Notes under the pieces: model-generated | The model's database searches: none | What the model was told of the DNA's origin: nothing | The model's input: the letters and a program-made list of their open reading frames with translations, nothing else | Part shown: positions 16,257-25,511 of the stretch, piece after piece | How the letters are laid out: every line of letters starts with the position of its first letter | Position numbering within the stretch: the first letter of the stretch is position 1 | Assembly: GCA_963829705.1 (NCBI GenBank) | Contig: CAWHJN010000005.1 | Span: 186,001 to 250,000, forward strand | Reading direction: 5' to 3' | Source of the DNA: CAWHJN01 sp963829705 | Lineage (GTDB): Bacteria > Bacteroidota > Rhodothermia > Rhodothermales > BA12 | Length of the DNA stretch: 64,000 nt | Translations under genes and position numbers: made by a program

Positions 16257-17003
16257 ATGCGCTCTGCCTGCCTGCTCGCCGTTTTGCTCTCCGTGCCGCT
16301 CGCGAAGGCCCAGCCGACGCGTGCAGCAGCGGCTGATACCGCCGTCATCGACACGCTCGAAGCGCCGCGCTACGGCACCGGCGCAGGCGCGGCCATCTTG
16401 CTCACCAACAGCGGCTTCGGACTGGGCGGCTACGCCACGGCGCGCGTCGGCCCGGCGACGTCGCTCGTGGCCGAACTCAGCCTCGGCGGCGTGCGCGACG
16501 AGCGCGAAACCAAGTTCTTCGGCATCGGCGGCCCGACGATTCAGAACAAGGCGAATTACCTGATGCTCGTGCCGCTGCGGCTGGGGATCTACCAGCGGCT
16601 GTTTCGGAGCGCCATCGAGGACAACTTCCGCCCGTACGTCCACCTGAGCGCGGGGCCGACGCTCGGCTGGGTGTCACCGTATTTCGACGACTGCAACGGT
16701 AACGGGCGCTTCGACCGCAGCGCCGACTGCGACGGCGACGGGGTGCTGGGCGAGGGCGAAGGCGAGCGCGAACACGACGTGTTCTCTGCCTTCCCGAAAG
16801 GCCACGCGCAGTTCGGTGTGGGCGGGCAGGTTGCCGTAGGCGCGTTTTTTGGTTACAGCACGCGGCTGTCGCAGGGGGTGCAGATCGCCTACCGATTCGA
16901 CTATTTCGGCGAGCCTGTCGCCCTCCTCGAAGAGCGCGTCAAGCCCGCGCAGCGCTACTTCGGCACGCCCGTCGTCTCGTTCACCTTCGGGCGGCTTTTC
17001 TGA
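16257..17003 (+). CDS. Small outer-membrane beta-barrel-like protein
   Basis: 248 residues with a signal peptide of about 20 residues (ending AKAQP). Alternating hydrophobic strands and a C-terminal Phe (TFGRLF) suggest a beta-barrel. Mid-protein (about 140-165) is an Asp/Asn-rich segment, DDCNGNGRFD then DCDGDG, that looks like a calcium-binding loop with two Cys. It is divergent from the frameshifted lipoprotein. No precise family is recognised. Confidence 0.65.
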   Translation: MRSACLLAVLLSVPLAKAQPTRAAAADTAVIDTLEAPRYGTGAGAAILLTNSGFGLGGYATARVGPATSLVAELSLGGVRDERETKFFGIGGPTIQNKANYLMLVPLRLGIYQRLFRSAIEDNFRPYVHLSAGPTLGWVSPYFDDCNGNGRFDRSADCDGDGVLGEGEGEREHDVFSAFPKGHAQFGVGGQVAVGAFFGYSTRLSQGVQIAYRFDYFGEPVALLEERVKPAQRYFGTPVVSFTFGRLF

Positions 17004-17070
17004 GGAGCAGGTGGGAGAGGCCACCGCTGCCTCGGCCTGTCCATCTCGTCAGAACCTCCGCCCGCATGCC

Positions 17071-17997
17071 TCAACCGTCCGTCTTCGCGTCCGGCCCGTC
17101 TCGGCGGAAGCCAGCGTCGGCGGTGCGGAGCGTGATGAGGGTGAGTTCGGGGCGGCAGTTGATCCGCACCGGCAGCGTCGAGAAGCCGATGCCGCGGTTG
17201 ACGTAGAGCCGGTTCCCAGACGCACCGATGGCGTCTGCCGCCCAGCCGTCGACGGCGACCTCGCCCGGCCTGACGATGTCGAGCCACGAGTTGTGCTCGC
17301 CGGGGAAGAGGCGGATCTGCCCGCCGTGGGTGTGCGCGGCCAGCGCCAGCGGAGCCGCGCCGGGGGCGATCTGGCGGTACGACTCCGGGTTGTGCATCAG
17401 CACGAGGCGCGGCGCGGCCTCGGGGACGGCGGCGAGGGCGCGGTCGGGGAAGCTGTCCTCCGCCCACACCGACCCGATGCCCGCCACCCAGAGCGTGTCG
17501 CCGCCGCCCGGCGCGGCGATGCCCACGGCCTCGTTTTCCAGCACCGCCACGCCGAGGGCGCGCAACTGCGCCGTCAGGTATTCGGCGATGGGAGGCCGCG
17601 CCTCGCTGCTCTTCTTCATCAGCGAGTAGTCGTGGTTGCCCAGCACGGCGACGACAGGGATGCCGGCCTCGACGACGGGCCGCACCATCGCCACGGCACG
17701 CTCTGCGCGTGACGAATCCGGGTGGTACATAAAGTCGCCCGCGATGAGCACGAGCGCCACGCCCTCGTCCACGGCGGCGCGGAGGGCCTCTCGGACCATG
17801 CCGTCGTTGCCGAGCCACATGCCCAGCTGGAAGTCGGCGACGAGGGCCACCTGCTGCCCGTCCCATTCCGGCGGGAGGTCGGGAATGCGCGCCTCGTACT
17901 GCTCGTGGTCGAGCAGAAAGCGCGGCTCGATAAACACGCCGTAAACAGCGACGAGCACGAGGAGGAGGAAGAACCCTTTGACGATGTTTTGCAGCAT
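17071..17997 (-). CDS. Membrane-anchored metallophosphoesterase
   Basis: 308 residues from the ATG at 17997, which starts an N-terminal membrane helix (MLQNIVKGFFLLLVLVAVYG). Upstream in-frame starts add only a charged stretch before the helix. Metal-site motifs are VADFQLG (Asp55), GDF (Asp88), GNHD (121-124), HNPE and HTHGGQ. The first motif has Gln where DxH is usual. Related proteins include YaeI-like phosphodiesterases and UDP-diacylglucosamine hydrolases. The active site would face the periplasm. The substrate is unknown. Confidence 0.85.
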   Translation of the reverse strand: MLQNIVKGFFLLLVLVAVYGVFIEPRFLLDHEQYEARIPDLPPEWDGQQVALVADFQLGMWLGNDGMVREALRAAVDEGVALVLIAGDFMYHPDSSRAERAVAMVRPVVEAGIPVVAVLGNHDYSLMKKSSEARPPIAEYLTAQLRALGVAVLENEAVGIAAPGGGDTLWVAGIGSVWAEDSFPDRALAAVPEAAPRLVLMHNPESYRQIAPGAAPLALAAHTHGGQIRLFPGEHNSWLDIVRPGEVAVDGWAADAIGASGNRLYVNRGIGFSTLPVRINCRPELTLITLRTADAGFRRDGPDAKTDG

Positions 17998-18090
17998 GGT
18001 GAGGGCGTTTCCGGCATGGCGCGCCGAGCAAGAACGGAAGGTAAGAATGACTACTCTGCCGTGGGTTCTTGGACGTTGACGCCTCGAGCC

Positions 18091-18139
18091 TTCGCCTCCA
18101 TTCACCCTTTACTCTTCACCCTTCGCCCTTCGCCTGCAC
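18091..18139. repeat. Degenerate 7-base repeats (CCCTTCG type)
   Basis: Successive heptamers CCATTCA, CCCTTTA, CTCTTCA, CCCTTCG, CCCTTCG run through the spacer between the divergent metallophosphoesterase and aspS, ending about 35 bases before the aspS start. Confidence 0.6.
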
Positions 18140-18174
18140 CCGTATTTTCCGCCTTCTCCAGAACCCCCGCGCCC

Positions 18175-20067
18175 ATGCTCGTCACCCCGTCGCACGCCAA
18201 CCCGCACCCGCCGCGCACGCACACCTGCGGCAGTCTCCGCGCTGCCAACGTCGGCGACACGGTCACGCTCGAAGGCTGGGTGGACACGCGGCGCGATCTG
18301 GGCGGCCTCATCTTTCTCGACCTCCGCGACCGCCACGGCCTCACGCAGGTGGTCTTCTCACCCCAGGACGACGCCGACGCCTACGCGCTCGCCGAAAAGG
18401 TGCGCGGCGAGTACGTCGTGTCGGTGCAGGGCGTCGTGGATAACCGCTCGCAGGACACCGTCAATCCGAGGCTGCCCACGGGCGAGGTCGAGGTGCGGGC
18501 GAAAAGCCTGGTGCTGCTCAACACGAGCGAGGCGCTGCCGTTTTCCGTGTCGGCGCACGAGGAGAAGCGCGTGACGGCCAACGAAGACCTGCGGATGCGC
18601 TACCGCTACCTCGACCTGCGGCGGCCCGAACTCGCGCAGAACCTCGTGCTGCGCCACAAACTCTACCAGATCACCCGTCGCCACTTCGACCGGCACGGCT
18701 TTCTGGAGATCGAGACGCCGGTGCTGATGAAGTCCACCCCCGAGGGCGCGCGCGACTTCCTGGTGCCGTCGCGTGTCAACCCGGGCAAGTTCTTCGCGCT
18801 CCCGCAGAGCCCGCAAACGTACAAGCAGATCCTGATGGTGGCGGGCCTCGACCGCTACGTGCAGATCACCAAGTGCTTCCGCGACGAAGACCTCCGCGCC
18901 GACCGCCAGCCCGAGTTCACGCAGATCGACGTCGAGATGACGTTCGCTCGCGAAGAGCTGATCTACGCGATCATCGAAGAGCTGATGGCGACGCTGTGGC
19001 GCGAACTCAAGGGCGTGGAACTGAAGACCCCGTTCCGCCGGATATCGTACGACGAAGCCCTCACGCGCTACGGCTCCGACAAGCCCGACCTGCGCTACGG
19101 CCTCGACTTCCACGACCTCACGGGGACGTTCGAAGGCGCGGGCTTCCGCGTGTTCGACCAGGTACGGGAGAGCGGCGGCAAAGTCCTGGCGATCCGCGTG
19201 CCGGGCGAGGGCGACCGCGGCCGTGGCGCGATGGACCGGCTCGACAAAGACATCGTCCGCAAGAAGATCGGCGCGGGGGGGCTCGTGTATTTCAAGCGGC
19301 CCTCGGACGGATCGGAGACATTCTCGTCCATCAAAGCCGAAGCCCTCGACCCGTCGTACGTCCAGAAGGCCGTCGAGACCGTCGGGGCAGAAAAAGGTGA
19401 CCTCGTCGTCGTCCTGGCCGGGGCCGCTCCGAAGATTTATTCGCAGATGGGTGCGCTGCGCGAGCATCTGGGCAAAGAACTCGGCTACGTGCCCGACCCC
19501 GCCAACCCGGACGCCGTGCACGGCGAAGGGCCATGGGAATTCCTGTGGGTGACGGAGTTTCCGCTGCTCGAATGGGACGAGAAGGAGGAGCGTTATTTCG
19601 CCATGCACCACCCGTTCACGTCGCCCCGCCCCGAGGACATCCCCACGCTCAAGGACGACCCCGGCGCGGCGCGGGCGCGGGCGTACGACCTGGTGCTCAA
19701 CGGCAACGAGATCGGCGGCGGCTCTATCCGTATCCACGACCGCAGCGTGCAGGCGCAGATGTTCGAGTTGCTCGGCATCGGCGAGGAGGAGGCGCAGCAG
19801 CGCTTCGGCTTTTTGCTCGACGCCTTCCGCTACGGCGCGCCGCCGCACGGTGGCATCGCGCTGGGGTTGGATCGCCTGGTGATGCTGCTCGCCGGGGCCA
19901 CGAGCCTGCGCGACGTGATCGCGTTCCCCAAGACGCAGTCGGCCCAGGAGCCGATGGTCGGCTCGCCCGACGTCGTGGACGACCACCAGCTCAAAGAACT
20001 TCACATCCGCACCGTTCCCCCGGAAACGGGCGGCGACAAGACGAAAGTGGTGAAGCAGCCGTCTTGA
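18175..20067 (+). CDS. aspS: Aspartate--tRNA ligase
   Basis: 630 residues. The start at 18175 gives the usual N-terminus, while the open frame further upstream lacks family similarity. The N-terminal OB-fold (GWVDTRRDLGGLIFLDLRD, in part) binds the anticodon. Class II motif 2 (FRDEDLRADRQPEFTQID) and motif 3 (GLDRLVM) are intact, and the bacterial GAD insertion lies between. It charges tRNA-Asp in the cytoplasm. It is monocistronic or leads into the AI-2E gene 229 bases downstream. Confidence 0.97.
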   Translation: MLVTPSHANPHPPRTHTCGSLRAANVGDTVTLEGWVDTRRDLGGLIFLDLRDRHGLTQVVFSPQDDADAYALAEKVRGEYVVSVQGVVDNRSQDTVNPRLPTGEVEVRAKSLVLLNTSEALPFSVSAHEEKRVTANEDLRMRYRYLDLRRPELAQNLVLRHKLYQITRRHFDRHGFLEIETPVLMKSTPEGARDFLVPSRVNPGKFFALPQSPQTYKQILMVAGLDRYVQITKCFRDEDLRADRQPEFTQIDVEMTFAREELIYAIIEELMATLWRELKGVELKTPFRRISYDEALTRYGSDKPDLRYGLDFHDLTGTFEGAGFRVFDQVRESGGKVLAIRVPGEGDRGRGAMDRLDKDIVRKKIGAGGLVYFKRPSDGSETFSSIKAEALDPSYVQKAVETVGAEKGDLVVVLAGAAPKIYSQMGALREHLGKELGYVPDPANPDAVHGEGPWEFLWVTEFPLLEWDEKEERYFAMHHPFTSPRPEDIPTLKDDPGAARARAYDLVLNGNEIGGGSIRIHDRSVQAQMFELLGIGEEEAQQRFGFLLDAFRYGAPPHGGIALGLDRLVMLLAGATSLRDVIAFPKTQSAQEPMVGSPDVVDDHQLKELHIRTVPPETGGDKTKVVKQPS

Positions 20068-20296
20068 GCGCGTGTCGAGTAGCGGCGCCTGCCCCGCCTT
20101 GCGGGGTGCTGCGCGCCGAGGCGAGGTCGAGCCGCGAAAACAACGCGCGCAGACGGCGGAGCACTCACCATGGAGGCGCTGCCCGCGCTCGCTCCGGTGG
20201 ACGTGACGGGCATCCTGCCGCGCCAATCGTAGCCTCGGCGGTACTGTTGCAGCAGATGGGCGTGCAGTATTCTGGCACGTTCCGCTTTTCACGCCC

Positions 20297-21445
20297 ATGC
20301 CCTTCAAACCCAACAAGATGCAGGCGGGGTTTTTCCTCGCGCTGCTCGTCGTCACCTCGCTCGCCTTCCTGTGGGTCATCCGCGGGTTTCTGCTGCCGCT
20401 CTTCTGGGCGACGGTGCTCGCGCTCATCTTCCGACCGCTCTTCGAGAAGCTGGCGAGGAAGATGAAAAACGGCTTCGCAGCCCTGCTGACGGTGATGGCG
20501 ATCCTGCTCGTCGTGGTGCTGCCCGTGTTTCTCGTGGGCGTGGCCGTCGTCAGCGAGGTGGATAACCTCTACCAGCAGGTCAGCTCGGGCGAGATCGACC
20601 TGGCGGCGACGGTGGCGTACATGGAAAGCAGGCTGCCCATTCTGCAGGAGTTCACCGCGCGCGTCGGGCTCGACCCCGAGCGCATCCGGGGCACGCTCGT
20701 GGGCGCGGCGGCGAGTGCCAGCCAGGTCGTTGCCACACGCGCCATCGACTTCGGGCAGAACATCCTGTCGGTGCTGGTGCAGTTTTTCCTGATGCTCTAT
20801 CTGCTGTACTTCTTCTTCATCGACGGCGACCGCCTCGTCGAGCGCCTGATCCGCGTGCTGCCGCTGGGCGATGAGCGCGAGCGCCGCCTGCTGACGCGCT
20901 TCGCCGACGTGTCGCGGGCGACGCTCAAGGGCACCCTCATCGTGGCCGCCGTGCAGGGCACCATCGGCGGCATCACCTTCGCCCTGCTCGGCATTCAGGC
21001 TGCTGTGTTCTGGGGCGTCATAATGACGCTGCTCTCGCTCCTGCCTGCCATCGGGACGGCGCTCGTGTGGGTGCCAGCGGCAATCATCCTGTTTGCCACC
21101 GGGCACCTCGTCAAAGCCATCATCCTCGTGATCGTCGGCACGCTCATCATCGGGCTCGTGGACAACCTGCTCCGGCCCATCCTCGTCGGGCGCGACGCCC
21201 GGATGCCGGATTACCTCGTCCTCATCACCACGCTGGGCGGCATCACGTTGTTCGGGTTGTCTGGCTTCATCATCGGGCCCGTGGTGGCCGCGCTGTTTCT
21301 GACGACGTGGAATATCTTCGCCGAGGACTTCTCGTACCTCGACGATCCCAACGGGACGCCGAGGATCGTGCCGCCGGGCGACGCCGCCCTTGCCGAGGCG
21401 GCGAATTCATCCCCGGATGACATCGTGCAGAGCCGTCCGCAGTAG
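20297..21445 (+). CDS. AI-2E family transporter (PerM-like)
   Basis: 382 residues with 7-8 membrane helices: two at the N-terminus, a soluble amphipathic region (about 75-150), then five or six helices containing the family motif PAIGTALVWVPA and the C-terminal VDNLLRP. Members export small molecules (autoinducer-2, sodium/protons), so the substrate is open. The gap before it (20068-20296) holds only a small CCCCGC/GCGGGG hairpin after aspS and no gene. Confidence 0.9.
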   Translation: MPFKPNKMQAGFFLALLVVTSLAFLWVIRGFLLPLFWATVLALIFRPLFEKLARKMKNGFAALLTVMAILLVVVLPVFLVGVAVVSEVDNLYQQVSSGEIDLAATVAYMESRLPILQEFTARVGLDPERIRGTLVGAAASASQVVATRAIDFGQNILSVLVQFFLMLYLLYFFFIDGDRLVERLIRVLPLGDERERRLLTRFADVSRATLKGTLIVAAVQGTIGGITFALLGIQAAVFWGVIMTLLSLLPAIGTALVWVPAAIILFATGHLVKAIILVIVGTLIIGLVDNLLRPILVGRDARMPDYLVLITTLGGITLFGLSGFIIGPVVAALFLTTWNIFAEDFSYLDDPNGTPRIVPPGDAALAEAANSSPDDIVQSRPQ

Positions 21446-21454
21446 ATTCGTAGG

Positions 21455-21832
21455 ATGGTACAGCGTGCCGTCACCACCGTCCTCGTGGGCCTCGTGCTCC
21501 TCAGCACGCAGCACCTGCTGCTCGTGCAGACGGTGTTCGTGCTGCGCCGGGCGTACGTGGTCGAGTACCTGTGCGTCAACCGCGACAGGCCGGAGATGAA
21601 GTGCAACGGGCGCTGCCACCTCGCCAAACATCTGCGCGAGCACCAGCAGCACGAGCACCAGGATCGGCAGTCGGCGGTGATGGAGACGATGCTCGCGTTC
21701 GCGCTGTGGACGCCGCCGCCCACAGGTGTGACCGCGCCGCCGCCGCACCGCCGGGCCTACCCGCCCGCCACGCTGGGGCGCGCCTCCGATGGCGTGCCGG
21801 CGCTGCCGTTGAAACCGCCTGACGCTTCCTGA
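21455..21832 (+). CDS. Small membrane protein with Cys/His cluster (CNGRCHL)
   Basis: 125 residues. One N-terminal helix (VTTVLVGLVLLSTQHLLLV) is followed by YLCVNRDRPEMKCNGRCHL and a His-rich stretch EHQQHEHQD, then a Pro-rich tail. Small proteins with this Cys pattern and a single helix sit beside TonB-dependent receptors in other Bacteroidota. No function is established to my knowledge. Three Cys and several His strongly suggest metal binding. It begins 9 bases after the AI-2E gene and precedes a TonB receptor by 81 bases. Confidence 0.7.
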   Translation: MVQRAVTTVLVGLVLLSTQHLLLVQTVFVLRRAYVVEYLCVNRDRPEMKCNGRCHLAKHLREHQQHEHQDRQSAVMETMLAFALWTPPPTGVTAPPPHRRAYPPATLGRASDGVPALPLKPPDAS

Positions 21833-21913
21833 GCCGCGCCCGAGGGCGCTCGTGTGGAAGGCCGCACTGTGCAACACAGGCGCGGTCCCGTTCCCTTTTT
21901 GCTCAGGAAAGCT

Positions 21914-24280
21914 ATGGATCTCCGTGTCTTCGGGGCGTGGCGGCAGGGTGCCGTTTCCACGTCCGCTATCGCCTGTTCGCGTGTAGCGTGCTGGATGGCG
22001 CTGCTGCTCGCCTCATCTCTTTTCTTCGCCGCCGACGCGGCCGCCCAGCACCCCACCCACGCGTTCGTCGTCGCCGGGCGCGTCACCGACGCGCAGACGG
22101 GCGAGGGGCTGCCCGGCGTCCACGTCCGCGTGCCCGACTCGCCGCTCGGCACCGCCACCGACCGTGAAGGCCGCTACCGCCTCGTCCTCGACGTTCCTCC
22201 GGCAAGGCTGCTGTTTTCGTTCGTCGGCTACGAGGCGCGCGAGGTGCCCGTCACCGGTGAAGTGCTCGACGTGGCCCTCGAACCCGCCCGCCTCGACCTG
22301 TCGCCCGTCGTGGTGAGCGCGAGCCGCCGGGCGCAGGCGCGCGAGGAGGTGCCCGTCGCCATCTCGGCGCTGGCGACGCAGGCCATCCAGGAGACACGCG
22401 CCAAGCTGCTGCCCGAGCTGTTGAGCAAGCTGCCCGGCGTCCACATGACCGACCTCGGCAACGAGCAGCACAACATGAGCATCCGGCAGCCGCTGTCGTA
22501 CAAGGCGCTCTACGCCTACCTCGAAGACGGCGTGCCCATCCGGCCCATCGGCATCTTCAACCACAACGCGCTCATCGAGATCAACGCGGCGGGGATGGAG
22601 CGCATCGAGGTGGTACGCGGCCCGTCGTCGTCGCTCTACGGCGCGAACGCCGTCGGGGGAGCCGTCAACTTTCTCACCCCGTCGCCCACGCTCGCCCCGT
22701 CGGGCGGCGCGCAGCTGCGGGCCGACAACGGGGGCTACCGCCGGGCGGACCTGAGCGCGTCGGCCACGCGGGGGGCGCTGGGCGTGTGGGCGGGCGGCTA
22801 CGCGGCGCAGCAGCAGGACGGTTTTGCCGAGCACAGCGACTTCGACAAGGTGTCGCTCACCGCGCGCGCCGACTACGCCTTCACGCCGCGCACGCACCTG
22901 CTCGCGACGCTGACGACCAACCACCTCGACACCGACACCAACGGCGCGCTCGACAGCCTGAGCTTCTACACCGGCAACCTGTCGAGCCTGCAGACCTTCA
23001 CCTACCGCCGCGTCGAGGCCACCCGCCTGACGGCCCGGCTCAACCACGTCTGGAATCCGCGCCACGCGACGGAAGCGACGGTCTTCGCCCGCGACAACAC
23101 GACGGCGCAGCTTCCGCACTACCGCATCCGCAACGACCGCACAGACCCGAGCAGGGCCACCGGCGAGAAGAACGACCAGTCGTTCACGAGCCTCGGCGCT
23201 CAGGTGCAGCACGCCTTCTACCTGCCCGCGACCACGCTCACCGTCGGCGGTCTCGTGGACCGCAGCCCGAGCCGGTACGTGGCGGAATTTCTCGACATCC
23301 AGCGCGACCCCGCCACGGGGCAGTACCTCCGCTACACCGCGTCCGACTCGCTCCTGACACGCTACGACGTGCGGCTGCTCAACACGGCGGCCTTCGTGCA
23401 GGCGGATGTGCGGGTGCTCGAAAAACTGCGCCTCAGCGGCGCGCTGCGCTACGACGTGCTCGCCTACGACTACGACAACCACCTGCCGCCGACGGCCTTC
23501 TCGGGTGCGCCCGACGCCACCAACACGTACCGTCACCTGAGCCCACGCCTCGGCGCGACGCTCGACCTGGGCGCGCAACGTGGCGTGTACGCCAACTTCG
23601 GGCAGGGCTTCGTGCCGCCCGAGGTGGGCGAGTTGTACCAGGGTGTAAAGGTGCCCACGCTGCGCCCGGCGTTCTTCGACTCGTACGAAACTGGCGGCTG
23701 GGCGTCGTTTTTCGCAGGCCGCGTGCGGGCCGAGGTGAGCCTATACCGCATGGATGGGCGCGACGAGATCCTGAACGTCCGCCTCGACGACGGCGCGACG
23801 GAAAACCGCAACGCGGGCCGCACGCGCCACGAGGGCGTCGAGTACGCGCTCACGCTCGCCCCCTTGCGCGGGCTGACGTTCTACGCCTCGGGCACGAACG
23901 CCCGCCACACGTACCGGCGCTTCGAGGACGGCGGCGTCACCTTCGACGGCAACCGGATGGAAGCCGCGCCGTCGTGGATGTTCAACGCCGAGGCCACCTA
24001 TCACCTGCCGTTTCTGCCCGCGGCCTACGCCTCCGCCGAGGTGCGCCGCCTCAGCGCCTATTACATGGACGCGGCGAATACGCAAAAGTACCCGGGCTAC
24101 ACGCTCTGGAACGCGCGCGCGGGCTACCGCGTGGGGCCGGTAGACGTGTTTGCGAGTGTACTCAACGTGGCAGATGTGCGTTACGCCACCATCGCCCTCC
24201 GCAGCCGCTTCGGGCAGCAGTACACGCTGGGGGCCCCGCGCACGCTGAGCCTGGGCCTGGCCTACCGCATCGGCCGCTAA
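21914..24280 (+). CDS. TonB-dependent outer-membrane receptor
   Basis: 788 residues from the ATG at 21914. A GTG 60 bases upstream is possible but would lengthen the pre-signal region. Parts: signal peptide (core MALLLASSLFFAADAAAQ), a carboxypeptidase-regulatory-like domain (GRVTDAQTGEGLPGVHV), a TonB box/plug (VVVSASRRAQ, VVRGPSSSLYGANAVGGAVNF, in part), and a beta-barrel with a late TonB-receptor signature (RYATIALRSRFGQQY). It has no SusC signature and no SusD partner, so it resembles receptors for metal complexes or small chelates. Its neighbours (Cys/His small protein, CECC lipoprotein) suggest a metal ligand. Confidence 0.93.
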   Translation: MDLRVFGAWRQGAVSTSAIACSRVACWMALLLASSLFFAADAAAQHPTHAFVVAGRVTDAQTGEGLPGVHVRVPDSPLGTATDREGRYRLVLDVPPARLLFSFVGYEAREVPVTGEVLDVALEPARLDLSPVVVSASRRAQAREEVPVAISALATQAIQETRAKLLPELLSKLPGVHMTDLGNEQHNMSIRQPLSYKALYAYLEDGVPIRPIGIFNHNALIEINAAGMERIEVVRGPSSSLYGANAVGGAVNFLTPSPTLAPSGGAQLRADNGGYRRADLSASATRGALGVWAGGYAAQQQDGFAEHSDFDKVSLTARADYAFTPRTHLLATLTTNHLDTDTNGALDSLSFYTGNLSSLQTFTYRRVEATRLTARLNHVWNPRHATEATVFARDNTTAQLPHYRIRNDRTDPSRATGEKNDQSFTSLGAQVQHAFYLPATTLTVGGLVDRSPSRYVAEFLDIQRDPATGQYLRYTASDSLLTRYDVRLLNTAAFVQADVRVLEKLRLSGALRYDVLAYDYDNHLPPTAFSGAPDATNTYRHLSPRLGATLDLGAQRGVYANFGQGFVPPEVGELYQGVKVPTLRPAFFDSYETGGWASFFAGRVRAEVSLYRMDGRDEILNVRLDDGATENRNAGRTRHEGVEYALTLAPLRGLTFYASGTNARHTYRRFEDGGVTFDGNRMEAAPSWMFNAEATYHLPFLPAAYASAEVRRLSAYYMDAANTQKYPGYTLWNARAGYRVGPVDVFASVLNVADVRYATIALRSRFGQQYTLGAPRTLSLGLAYRIGR

Positions 24281-24295
24281 CACTATCCCAACGAG

Positions 24296-25501
24296 ATGAT
24301 GAAACCCTGGACTTTCGGGCTCGTCGCCCTTCTCGCCGCCTGCTCACCCGACACGCACACGCCCGCTGCCGAGCCGCCCTCCACCACGTGGACGCTGACG
24401 GACGCCGCCGTCCCCGCTACGCTCGCCGCTGCCGCCGACGGTGTGTATGCCGCCTACGCGCGCGGCGGGCACGTTTACGTGCGGCACCTCGCGGAAGGCG
24501 AGGAGGGTGAGGCCTTCGTCGTCAACCCGGATTCGGAGGATGTGGCGATCCACGCGCAGGCCCCGGCGCAGGTCGCCGTCACGCCCGATGGGGCCGTCCT
24601 CGTCGCCTACGTGCGCCAGATTCCCGTCGCGGGGCGGCGTTTCCCGGCCAGCGAAATCCGCCTCGCCCGCTCGACGGATGGCGGGCAGACGTTCTCCATC
24701 GAGACGGTATCAGAGGACGTGGGCTACCTCACGGGCAACCACTTCCACGACCTCACCGTCGCGCCGGACGGCACGGTGTACCTCTCGTGGCTCGATGGGC
24801 GCGCGCGCGACGCCGTCCGGGCCTCGGTGGTGCAGAATGCGTCCTTCGTAAAGCACGCCCACGAAACCGGCGGGCCGGGCACGGAAGTCCGCGTGGCCCG
24901 CTCGGCGGACGGCGGGCAGACCTTCGCCCCCTCGGTCGTCGTGGCGAAGGGATCGTGCGAGTGCTGCCGCACCGCGCTGGCCGTCGCGCCGGACGGCGAG
25001 GTGTTCGTCGCGTGGCGGCACCAGTTCGAGCCCAACGTCCGCGACGTGGCCGTGGCTCATTCGACCGACCGGGGCGCGACGTTCTCCGCGCCCGTCCGCC
25101 TGCCCGCGCCCGCGTGGCACATCGACGGCTGCCCGCACACCGGCCCGGCCCTCGCCGCGCCCGTCAGCGGCACCGTGGAGGTCGCGTGGTTCACCGGCTC
25201 TGCCGACGGCACGGGCGTCTACCGCGCCACCTCCACCGACGGCGGCCAGACGTTCGACGGGGCGCTCCTTGAGGGCTCGACCCGCATCCGGCAGGTCCAT
25301 CTCGACGCGCGCGACGGCGCGACGGTGATGGCGTGGGAGTACGCCGATGGCACGCACATCGCCCCCTTCGCCGAGGCGGGCGTAAAGCCCACGCTGGAAA
25401 ACGTCGCGGGTTCGGGTGCGGATCTCGTGCTGGTGCGCGGCGCGGTGTGGGTCGCCTACCGCGACGCCGACGCCACGTTCGTCGAGCGCCGGATGCTGTG
25501 A
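24296..25501 (+). CDS. BNR-repeat (sialidase-like) propeller lipoprotein with CECC motif
   Basis: 401 residues. Lipobox LLAACS near residue 16 places it on a membrane. Several Asp-box repeats (STDGGQTF, SADGGQTF, STDRGATF, STDGGQTF) define a six-bladed propeller of the exo-sialidase fold. GSCECCRTALAVAPDG (near 220) carries a Cys cluster not expected in a sialidase, and the catalytic Arg triad is not evident. It starts 15 bases after the receptor gene. A surface metal- or ligand-binding role is more likely than glycoside hydrolysis. That is inference. Confidence 0.8.
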   Translation: MMKPWTFGLVALLAACSPDTHTPAAEPPSTTWTLTDAAVPATLAAAADGVYAAYARGGHVYVRHLAEGEEGEAFVVNPDSEDVAIHAQAPAQVAVTPDGAVLVAYVRQIPVAGRRFPASEIRLARSTDGGQTFSIETVSEDVGYLTGNHFHDLTVAPDGTVYLSWLDGRARDAVRASVVQNASFVKHAHETGGPGTEVRVARSADGGQTFAPSVVVAKGSCECCRTALAVAPDGEVFVAWRHQFEPNVRDVAVAHSTDRGATFSAPVRLPAPAWHIDGCPHTGPALAAPVSGTVEVAWFTGSADGTGVYRATSTDGGQTFDGALLEGSTRIRQVHLDARDGATVMAWEYADGTHIAPFAEAGVKPTLENVAGSGADLVLVRGAVWVAYRDADATFVERRML

Positions 25502-25511
25502 CGGCGCGCGA

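Noticed and set aside
20092..20106. Hairpin CCCCGC/GCGGGG after aspS as terminator
   Set aside because: The stem is only six pairs, lacks a T run, and such GC hairpins are frequent by chance at this base composition.
18358..20427. A 689-codon minus-strand frame over aspS
   Set aside because: aspS motifs on the plus strand are complete, and the antisense product resembles nothing.
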